From NCBI GenBank assembly GCA_022730015.1, contig DZBU01000006.1, positions 1 to 49,395 on the forward strand: a stretch of 49,395 nt of DNA. The letters are read 5' to 3'. The notes below the pieces were generated by a model. It saw nothing but the letters and a program-made list of their open reading frames with translations. It was not told the origin of the DNA and ran no database searches. Source of the DNA: Candidatus Elulimicrobium sp. GTDB taxonomy: Bacteria; Patescibacteriota; Minisyncoccia; Phycocordibacterales; UBA918. Of this stretch, positions 42,285 to 49,395 are shown one piece after another (positions within the stretch are counted from its first letter, which is position 1; each line of letters begins with the position of its first letter). The position numbers were made by a program, and so were the translations under genes.

Positions 42285-42310
42285 GGCTCCGCCTAGGACT
42301 CTCCTAGGCA
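42285..42310 (+). repeat. Partial (3'-module) copy of the hairpin repeat
   Basis: GGCTCCGCCTAGGACTCTCCTAGGCA identical to the 3' end of the 129-bp repeats. Confidence 0.9.
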
Positions 42311-42341
42311 GAAGCGTCAAATTATTTGCTACAATACCAAC

Positions 42342-42620
42342 ATGGGATTTTTTGGAAACAACACCCCCAAGCGGGTTACAGTAGAAGAGATGCGAGAGAT
42401 CATGCAAAATCTGTATGGCAAACTCGATGCAGAGGAGCGTGCTGAAGTAGAGAAGTTATTTCGAGCAGACCTCACTGAGTCTGGAATCGAGGCGGGTATT
42501 TCTCAGGCAGAATTTACCACTGCTATCAGTTGGCTGCGGGCGAATCAAAAAAAGCATGTGCTTGAAGAGAATGACATTGTATTGATCGAAAAATACTTTG
42601 CCGAACATCTCAAAGACTAA
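42342..42620 (+). CDS. Hypothetical protein
   Basis: ORF 92 aa, MGFFGNNTPKRVTVEEMREIMQNLYGKLDAEERAEVEKLF. Confidence 0.55.
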   Translation: MGFFGNNTPKRVTVEEMREIMQNLYGKLDAEERAEVEKLFRADLTESGIEAGISQAEFTTAISWLRANQKKHVLEENDIVLIEKYFAEHLKD

Positions 42621-42696
42621 AGAAGCTCTCTGTATGGTGCATACTACAGCGGTGAGGCTGGTCTCGCGCCGAGCGTATCTGTTATACTATACGCAC

Positions 42697-42852
42697 ATGC
42701 CACCACAGAAACCAAAAGTAAGTTTGCCAACGCGGCTCCCAGAACGAATGATGAACAAGACCTTCTATCGGTTTTTATTTAGTTTTATCGCGGTCATTGC
42801 CGGTGTGTTGCTGTTTATATTGGTGCTTGGGGTAGGGAGTGGAATACAATAG
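42697..42852 (+). CDS. Small single-TM protein
   Basis: MPPQKPKVSLPTRLPERMMNKTFYRFLFSFIAVIAGVLLFILVLGVGSGIQ. Confidence 0.45.
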   Translation: MPPQKPKVSLPTRLPERMMNKTFYRFLFSFIAVIAGVLLFILVLGVGSGIQ

Positions 42853-42857
42853 TTGCT

Positions 42858-43337
42858 ATGTTTCGAATCACGGATCAGTATTTTTGGAATTTTGTTTTTT
42901 CAGTCTTTTTCGTAATTCTCGTGATAATGGGGGCCATCATTCTCGAAACCGAGTCTCGGATCCCACTTACCGAACTTTCATTGGTAGATTACGTTCTCAT
43001 TACGCTCGCAACCTGGCGGCTCACCAGGCTCTTTGTCTACGATGCGGCCACCAAATTCATTCGGGAACAGTTCTTAGATGTGAAGAAAGTGGGGAAGGGC
43101 TACCAGCTTGAGAGACCAAAGGTCGGCCCTCGTCGCACCCTCGCTGATCTCTTTGATTGCCCGTGGTGCTTTGGGGTGTGGGCCGCCGCCGTGGTGACTT
43201 TTTGTTATCTGATGACCACGTACGCTGTCTTCCCGGTTGTACTTTTAGCTATCTCTGCCGTGGCGACTTTCTTGCAGCTTTTGTCCAATCTTGTCGGCAA
43301 TCGTGCGGAGCAGCTTAGGCAAGAAAATGGTGAGTAA
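42858..43337 (+). CDS. DUF1360-like membrane protein
   Basis: ATWRLTRLFVYDAATKFIREQF ... LADLFDCPWCFGVWAA. Confidence 0.7.
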   Translation: MFRITDQYFWNFVFSVFFVILVIMGAIILETESRIPLTELSLVDYVLITLATWRLTRLFVYDAATKFIREQFLDVKKVGKGYQLERPKVGPRRTLADLFDCPWCFGVWAAAVVTFCYLMTTYAVFPVVLLAISAVATFLQLLSNLVGNRAEQLRQENGE

Positions 43338-43422
43338 ACTGCACTGGGCAGCTGCTATAAAATAGGGTAGAGTACAGGCCGCTTCGGTCTTTTATTTTGT
43401 TTCAACTCAAGGAGGAATACCA

Positions 43423-44007
43423 ATGGAGACAATACAAACCTACTGGCAAAGCTCGCGCCGGCAGTGGAATCTTCCCAACTCTATCTCGCTCAGCCGGGCA
43501 TTCATTGGCCTTACGATGCCGCTGTGGTGGCTGGGGGGCGAATATCTACTCTTGCTGGTGATCGTATATGCCGGCATCTCTGATTGGCTTGATGGCTGGC
43601 TGGCCCGAAGGCAAAAAGAGGTCACGCCGCTGGGTGCGATCATCGACCCACTGGCTGACAAATGTTTCACTGATCCGTTCTTGCTTGGTATCGCGATCAC
43701 GACTGGTTCGGTGTGGTTTAGTTTGCTGTTTGTGGTCACAGTGCTCTACGATATTGATAATACATATCAACGTCGTTTTGATATTGCTGCAGCGTTTCGG
43801 GGGATATCGACTCCGCCAACCAAACCTGTGACATTGCTCTCCAAGATTAAGACAGCGGTACTGTTTGTGCTTATGGTCTTTGCGCTTTATCCACTGGCGG
43901 CGCCATTCCTCACCCCCGATCAACTGGCAGTTATTGCGCTTGGTCTGGTACTCTGGTCGTGGGCACTAAATCGTCGAGTATTCATCAAACAATCGTTGTC
44001 TCGATAG
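43423..44007 (+). CDS. CDP-alcohol phosphatidyltransferase family protein
   Basis: NLPNSISLSRAFIGL and D-x2-DG-x2-AR-x8-G-x3-D-x3-D motif: SDWLDGWLARRQKEVTPLGAIIDPLADK. Confidence 0.88.
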   Translation: METIQTYWQSSRRQWNLPNSISLSRAFIGLTMPLWWLGGEYLLLLVIVYAGISDWLDGWLARRQKEVTPLGAIIDPLADKCFTDPFLLGIAITTGSVWFSLLFVVTVLYDIDNTYQRRFDIAAAFRGISTPPTKPVTLLSKIKTAVLFVLMVFALYPLAAPFLTPDQLAVIALGLVLWSWALNRRVFIKQSLSR

Positions 44008-44079
44008 GTCATACCTATTTTAAAAAGCCTGCCTCGCGGGCTTTTTCTTATGGTGGACTTTTAACATATTTTTGCTATA

Positions 44080-44245
44080 GTGTCCGCAAGCAGGCTCATG
44101 ACAGCTGGTTCTCCACAAGGAGAGTAAAGGTACGAAAGTACCGCCGGCCGAGGTCCATCTATCTTTGTGATGTTGGAGGTCGAAGCCTAAAGAGGAAAGA
44201 TCCTTCGGATCTTTCCTCCTTGGGCCTGTTTCAAATTTATCCAAT
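44080..44245 (+). promoter_or_regulatory. Ribosomal protein L10 leader region (rplJL autoregulatory leader) with internal hairpin
   Basis: About 170 nt structured leader directly upstream of rplJ; GGAAAGATCCttcGGATCTTTCC hairpin; position typical of L10 leader. Confidence 0.6.
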
Positions 44246-44258
44246 GATTTTCTAAATC

Positions 44259-44747
44259 ATGGCAATTACAAAAGCAAAAAAGCAAGATATTCTCGCAAAA
44301 CTCGAAGGAGTCAAGAATGAGGCGGAAGCGCTTGTGTTCGTGCAGTTCAACGGCATGACCGTGGGCAATACGACCGCAATGCGTGCCAAGTTGCGTGAAG
44401 AGGGAGTTGGTTACTTCGTAGCCAAGAAGACCCTCATGAAGCGCGTCTTTGGTGAATCATACGAAGGCACCATGCCAGAGCTTCCTGGAGAGATCGCCGT
44501 TGCATACAGCACCGACGCTATCGCTCCTGCTCAGCAGATCAAAGAGTTTGCCGGAAAGTACAAGGACAATATCATTATCGCTGGAGGAGTCTTTCAGGGT
44601 GTGTTCAAGGACGCAGCTGAAATGACTGAGATCGCTTCGATCCCGCCACTCCAAGTACTCCGGGGTATGTTCGTCAACGTTATCAATTCACCTATCCAAG
44701 GCTTGGCAATCGTTTTGAATGCCGTTGCTGAAAAGAAGGGTGCCTAA
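44259..44747 (+). CDS. rplJ: 50S ribosomal protein uL10
   Basis: [64 protein letters not shown]. Confidence 0.95.
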   Translation: MAITKAKKQDILAKLEGVKNEAEALVFVQFNGMTVGNTTAMRAKLREEGVGYFVAKKTLMKRVFGESYEGTMPELPGEIAVAYSTDAIAPAQQIKEFAGKYKDNIIIAGGVFQGVFKDAAEMTEIASIPPLQVLRGMFVNVINSPIQGLAIVLNAVAEKKGA

Positions 44748-44757
44748 TTTAATTAGT

Positions 44758-45213
44758 ATGTCAGAAGAAGTACAAAACGAAGTAGTAGAGGAGACTACCG
44801 CAGCACCTGCTGCACCGGCTCCAGAAGCTACCGAAGAAGTAGTAGTACCTGCTCAGTTCAAGAGCATTGTAGAGGCGGTTGAGAAGATGACCGTACTTGA
44901 GCTTCATGAACTCGTGAAGGTGTTCGAGAAGAAGTTTGGTGTATCAGCTGCTGCTGTTGCGGTTGCTGGTCCAGCTGCTGCTGGTGATGCTGCTGAAGAG
45001 CAGTCAGAGTTCACTGTTGAGCTTACCGAAGCTGGTGCTCAAAAAATCGCTGTCATCAAGGTAGTGAAAGAGGTACTCAGTCTTGGTCTCAAGGAGGCTA
45101 AGGATCTTGTTGATGCCGCTCCATCAGTAGTGAAGGAGGGTATGAAGAAGGAAGACGCTGAGACACTCAAGGCTAAGCTTGAAGAAGCTGGAGCTAAAGT
45201 AACTTTGAAGTAA
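44758..45213 (+). CDS. rplL: 50S ribosomal protein bL12 (L7/L12)
   Basis: [30 protein letters not shown] ... [56 protein letters not shown]. Confidence 0.97.
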   Translation: MSEEVQNEVVEETTAAPAAPAPEATEEVVVPAQFKSIVEAVEKMTVLELHELVKVFEKKFGVSAAAVAVAGPAAAGDAAEEQSEFTVELTEAGAQKIAVIKVVKEVLSLGLKEAKDLVDAAPSVVKEGMKKEDAETLKAKLEEAGAKVTLK

Positions 45214-45231
45214 TCTTTCTAACAAAGAAAC

Positions 45232-45269
45232 AAAACCGGTGCGGGCCCTTTGGGCCCGCACCGGTTTTT
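45232..45269 (+). terminator. Terminator of rplJL
   Basis: AAAACCGGTGCGGGCCC-ttt-GGGCCCGCACCGGTTTTTG. Confidence 0.92.
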
Positions 45270-45347
45270 GTGTGTAACTTTCGCGCCAGAGCCGTAGGTC
45301 TACATTAGAAAAATAAAACACACCCGGAGGGGTGTGTAGGGAAAGGT

Positions 45348-45860
45348 TCAAAAATGCCACTGTTGTTGCGGTGGTTTACGCTCACCGAGGAGGCGAGCGG
45401 TCTTTTTTGCCTTCTCGAGATAGCCAGGTGGTAGGTGAAGGTCGCTCGTGAGTTGCGGCCATATTTCTGGGTGCTGCCAATTTCTCGGCAGAAGGAGTAA
45501 GTCGAGCTCATCCGCCAGACATTCTCGGTGCGTCAATTCCATGGTTGCACCAACGGCGACCCAGAACGATGAACCGAGGGCTGCTCCAGCCGCAATCCGG
45601 CGGATTTGATAAAAGGACAAGGTACCTCTCGAAACACCAGCACTCATGATCTCTCGATACGTTTGTAAAGCCATTTCTGGCACTGTGATCAGCATGCTGA
45701 TCATACCTTCGTAGTTGCCGTTGTAGGGAAGGTTTTGGACTACATACACTTCCATCACCCCACGAGTACTTTTACAAAGATGAATGGCCAGTACCTCAGC
45801 ATTCCGTTTGAGTATGTTTGTACTGGCACCCCGGCTATTTTCATTGGCCACCAACGTCAT
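45348..45860 (-). CDS. Hypothetical protein
   Basis: ORF; start MTLVANEN preceded by AAAGGG. Confidence 0.5.
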   Translation of the reverse strand: MTLVANENSRGASTNILKRNAEVLAIHLCKSTRGVMEVYVVQNLPYNGNYEGMISMLITVPEMALQTYREIMSAGVSRGTLSFYQIRRIAAGAALGSSFWVAVGATMELTHRECLADELDLLLLPRNWQHPEIWPQLTSDLHLPPGYLEKAKKTARLLGERKPPQQQWHF

Positions 45861-45942
45861 TATTTTCCCTTTCAAATGAACAAAAAACCCAAAAAACTAT
45901 ACCATGTTTATTAAAAAAAGAAACCCCACGTAAAGCGGGGTT

Positions 45943-46125
45943 TCAAACACGAATGGTCTTTGTTTTATGAGGGATCTTATAGTCACTGATGGGCTCAAAA
46001 TACGAATAAGCTTTGACAGTAACGAGCGCAAGCGAAAAAATCAAAACAACAATCAGTGTTGAGACAACGAAAGCAGCCAGAAATCGAGAGGAAAAGAACA
46101 GGAAACCGCGACAAATGCGAAGCAT
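45943..46125 (-). CDS. Small single-TM protein
   Basis: MLRICRGFLFFSSRFLAAFVVSTLIVVLIFSLALVTVKAYSYF; AAGGAGAA ribosome-binding site upstream. Confidence 0.5.
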   Translation of the reverse strand: MLRICRGFLFFSSRFLAAFVVSTLIVVLIFSLALVTVKAYSYFEPISDYKIPHKTKTIRV

Positions 46126-46278
46126 GACGTTCTCCTTATATGGGCCTTGCTCTATCATACGCAGAAGCTAAAAACGTGCAATACTTCATTAACCATCAGT
46201 ATAGCTACGTAACTCGATAGTTTTTCTGTCCAGTCCTGGCGAGAGGGTAGTGTGCTATAATCGCCACACGATTTCAGT

Positions 46279-46914
46279 ATGGCAGACCCGCTTTCTATCT
46301 TGTTTGGTAGTACCGCACGAGTAAAACTTCTCCGTTTTTTCTTGTTTAATCCTTCGAAAGAATTCACTTTCGATGATATTAGTCGTCGTGCCAAGCTCGT
46401 GCGCCGCACTGCCAAGACCGAAATGTCTGCGCTCGAAAAGGCCGGAGTCATTAAACAAAAGACCGTCTACATTGAAGTGGAAGGAAAGAATAAGAAAATG
46501 AAAGCGATCGGTTACTCGGTCAACAAGGATTTTCCTGAGCTGCAGGCACTGCAGACTTTTCTGTTTGAGACGGCGCCGATCGATGGCAAGAATCTTTTGA
46601 AGCATTTACGAAACGCCGGCGTGCTCGATTTTGTCGGAGTCAGTGGCGTGTTTGTACGAGAGTTTGAACAACGTCTGGATGTTCTTTTGGCGATGAAGAA
46701 ATTCTCACAAGCTAAAGTTGAAAAAGCTATTCGTTCTCTGGAGGCCGAGGTCGGTATCGAAATACGCTTTGCCGCGATGTCTTCTGAAGATTTGATGTAT
46801 CGTGTCGGCATGTACGATAAACTCACCCGCGACTTCTTTGACTATCCACATCAGGTCTTGGTCGACAAGATCGGCGTGAAGGATGAAGTTACATCAAGCA
46901 ACTATCGAATGTAG
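46279..46914 (+). CDS. Winged-helix transcriptional regulator-like protein
   Basis: LFGSTARVKLLRFFLFNPSKEFTFDDISRRAKLVRRTAKTEMSALEKAGVIKQK. Confidence 0.7.
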   Translation: MADPLSILFGSTARVKLLRFFLFNPSKEFTFDDISRRAKLVRRTAKTEMSALEKAGVIKQKTVYIEVEGKNKKMKAIGYSVNKDFPELQALQTFLFETAPIDGKNLLKHLRNAGVLDFVGVSGVFVREFEQRLDVLLAMKKFSQAKVEKAIRSLEAEVGIEIRFAAMSSEDLMYRVGMYDKLTRDFFDYPHQVLVDKIGVKDEVTSSNYRM

Positions 46915-46926
46915 CATGAGCTACAG

Positions 46927-47139
46927 AGCGAAGCGACAATAGCGAATGCATCGCCAGTAAATCGCCCCTTCCTAGGGCGATTTATCGGCGCAGTACCACC
47001 AAGTCTGTAATGAATGTCGCCATCCATGCAGGGCCTATATTTTTTGAGTTCTCCGTGCAGACGCCCCTATCCTAGGGCGTCTGCACGGAGACTCACCACC
47101 AAATGTCAAATGAAAATTACCTTCAGCGAAGCGACAATA
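46927..47139. repeat. Degenerate tandem structured repeat (two hairpin units with shared loop)
   Basis: AGCGAAGCGACAATA at 46927 and 47125; hairpins 46958..46984 and 47051..47090 with loops CTTCCTA / CTATCCTA; downstream ACCACCAArT motif after both. Confidence 0.7.
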
Positions 47140-47212
47140 CGCACCCTAATTTTTAGGAAGCTTGCGACCATAAAAAGGGAAGTATCACTTGGGGTGACTG
47201 AGCTCACAATAA

Positions 47213-47243
47213 AAAACTGTTCTCGAGAGAACGGTTTTTATTG
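47213..47243. terminator. Terminator hairpin
   Basis: AAAAACTGTTCTC-GAGAACGGTTTTT. Confidence 0.7.
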
Positions 47244-47251
47244 GTTAGTAA

Positions 47252-47800
47252 TTAAGGATTGAGTGGACAGCCTGGAGGGTGAGGGTTGTCATACACTGGG
47301 TCTGCAAAAAAAGTTCGATTTGTCCCGATCGTTCCTAGAAAAGTATTTCCGTTACTGCTAGCACAAAAGTATTTATTGGGTGCAGAGGGTAGAGAAACGA
47401 TGATTGAATATTGGTTGCTAGTGGTGGCATAACCACAGCACCCTCCAGGCCAAGTGTCTATTGCCGCACCAGAAAAGATCGTTCCTCCATTATTTCTTAT
47501 ACCCTGACAAATGTCCATCAGTTTATCTCGATGTGATCCAGCTGCAAATCTGTCGCAAGGAGAAGTACCGAAGTACAACCAGCCAGCACTAATTTCTGCG
47601 TAACTATTTTTTTCTGAGTAGATAACTTCAGCCATGGTGACCATTTGTCGGGCTTGCTGAATGATGCTTGATTCGCGAGCCTGCATACGGGCCTTTTGTA
47701 TACTGGCCAATGTAACAGCTGACAAAATACCAATGATCGCAATCACTACCAACAATTCGATAAGAGTGAATCCTTGTTCTCTGGAGTTTTGATATTTCAT
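47252..47800 (-). CDS. Type IV pilin-like / PulG-like prepilin
   Basis: EQGFTLIELLVVIAIIGILSAVTLASIQKARMQARES (class III signal/N-methylation motif). Confidence 0.92.
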   Translation of the reverse strand: MKYQNSREQGFTLIELLVVIAIIGILSAVTLASIQKARMQARESSIIQQARQMVTMAEVIYSEKNSYAEISAGWLYFGTSPCDRFAAGSHRDKLMDICQGIRNNGGTIFSGAAIDTWPGGCCGYATTSNQYSIIVSLPSAPNKYFCASSNGNTFLGTIGTNRTFFADPVYDNPHPPGCPLNP

Positions 47801-47804
47801 GCGT

Positions 47805-48131
47805 TTAAAATTCTATGCCCATGCGTTCGAGCTCTCTTCTTTCGTCTGGTAAAAGTCTGTCAGGGTTTATTCTATCAGGGTCGCCACTTTCAAGTGCTTC
47901 TCGTAGCTTTGGCGAGAGGTCGTCCATGTTCATCTCAGCCGTACTTTTTGTAGTGACATATAGCTGTTTGTAGATAATAACTGTGGCAATAAGCAGTAAC
48001 ACTGACACGATAATCACGATTACCGCCGCTTGTTTTTCGGTTTTGGCCCCGTAGCGCATAGCGAGTTTGATTGGCCAAGGATCCTGTTTGGCGCGCATTC
48101 TCTGGATAGGTTCTTCATTAAATACGTTCAT
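47805..48131 (-). CDS. Hypothetical single-TM protein next to pilin
   Basis: AAVIVIIVSVLLLIATVIIYKQLYV TM segment. Confidence 0.5.
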   Translation of the reverse strand: MNVFNEEPIQRMRAKQDPWPIKLAMRYGAKTEKQAAVIVIIVSVLLLIATVIIYKQLYVTTKSTAEMNMDDLSPKLREALESGDPDRINPDRLLPDERRELERMGIEF

Positions 48132-48361
48132 AGTTTGTTTATGGTATCACACCTGTTTATGAGAAAGACAGATGTTAGACGTGCTGTAAAAGGGTGTTAG
48201 ATCCGAACCGATTGCTTACTGCTGTTTCAAAAAGTGCCCTTAACAGGGTACAAAAGGAGTAAATAAGGCTTAAATTGGCTTCAATTATTGATACTAGAAA
48301 GATAAAATTATCTGTGGAAAAACTGTTGATGAAACAGAGGATAAATATCCAGAGTAAACGC

Positions 48362-48389
48362 TTGACTTTATTTTCGTTTCCTATAATAT
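48362..48389 (+). promoter_or_regulatory. Candidate promoter upstream of the 23S rRNA leader
   Basis: TTGACT (48362) and TATAAT (48382) / TAATAT (48384). Confidence 0.5.
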
Positions 48390-48459
48390 AGCGCTCACGT
48401 ATTTATGAAGTTTGAGAAAAAAGCCACGTCGTAGCAACTAAGTCCTCGTGACTTTCTTG

Positions 48460-48480
48460 CCGCGACATCGCGGTTTTTTT
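48460..48480 (+). terminator. Terminator-like hairpin between promoter and 23S rRNA
   Basis: CCGCG-acat-CGCGG-TTTTTTT. Confidence 0.6.
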
Positions 48481-48527
48481 CATCCAAATTTCAAGGGGAT
48501 ACGCGATCGTTGACAATCGCATATTCA

Positions 48528-48755
48528 GGGACAGGTTGATAAGACCTGTCCCGAAAAAGTCCTACCGTGGAATCGACGCCCGGTAGGCAAGTTCCGTGCG
48601 AAAACACTTCGTGTTTTCGCACGAACAGGTAACGCATGCCGGGTTAAGAGTTTCTCGCAAGAGAGGTCTTTTCGTCCCCGGCATGCAAACACACAGTGTG
48701 CTCTAAACACGCAAGCGTTTACGAGCACACAAAGCCCGGAGTATGTATCTCCGGG
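48528..48755 (+). promoter_or_regulatory. 23S rRNA 5' leader with six consecutive hairpins
   Basis: GGGACAGGT/ACCTGTCCC; CCTACCG/CGGTAGG; CGTGCGAAAACAC/GTGTTTTCGCACG; GCATGCCGGG/CCCGGCATGC; GTGTGCTC/GAGCACAC; CCCGGAG/CTCCGGG. Confidence 0.8.
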
Positions 48756-48784
48756 CGACACTCAAATTATACAGCGGTGTATAG

Positions 48785-49395
<611 letters not shown>

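Noticed and set aside
40860-42310. Possible CRISPR array from the repeated hairpin sequence
   Set aside because: Only two full copies and one partial, with gene-sized spacers of unequal length and no cas genes; not a CRISPR layout.
48528-48755. Hairpin series upstream of 23S as tRNA genes or a CRISPR
   Set aside because: No cloverleaf, T-loop or CCA-type features and the hairpins are unrelated in sequence; better read as a structured rRNA leader.

Overview
The window looks like a chromosomal segment of a Patescibacteria/CPR (Parcubacteria-type) bacterium. This taxonomic call is inferred from gene content and was not tested. Main blocks, left to right: (1) a compact thymidylate cluster: folA (divergent), a CYTH protein, dcd, thyA, tmk, dut, glyA. 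(2) ileS with a complete histidine-phosphatase (PGAM-like) domain inserted in its reading frame, then recO, a large surface protein and glyS. (3) A membrane protein fusing a multi-TM domain, two cytochrome b5-like domains and a cytochrome d1/NirS-like propeller, directly followed by a GlcD-type FAD oxidase. (4) A minus-strand set: secreted protein, ECF sigma, small membrane protein, and a MacAB-like exporter whose adaptor has an inserted domain. (5) metG, tatD, a phosphotransferase, an inositol-monophosphatase-like gene and vanY-like gene, rpsF-ssb-rpsR, efp, a second ECF sigma, recA and ftsK. (6) A large acidic surface/S-layer-like protein behind a hairpin-rich leader. (7) A small accessory island with an orphan PemK/MazF-like toxin and a DinJ-YafQ-like pair, separated by near-identical 129-bp hairpin repeats. 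(8) rplJ-rplL with an L10 leader, a pilin gene, and the 5' part of a 23S rRNA with no 16S upstream in the window. The intergenic DNA is rich in long hairpins, and a conserved 58-bp element occurs near both the thymidylate cluster and recA. All calls are from reading the sequence and supplied ORF translations; no searches were run.
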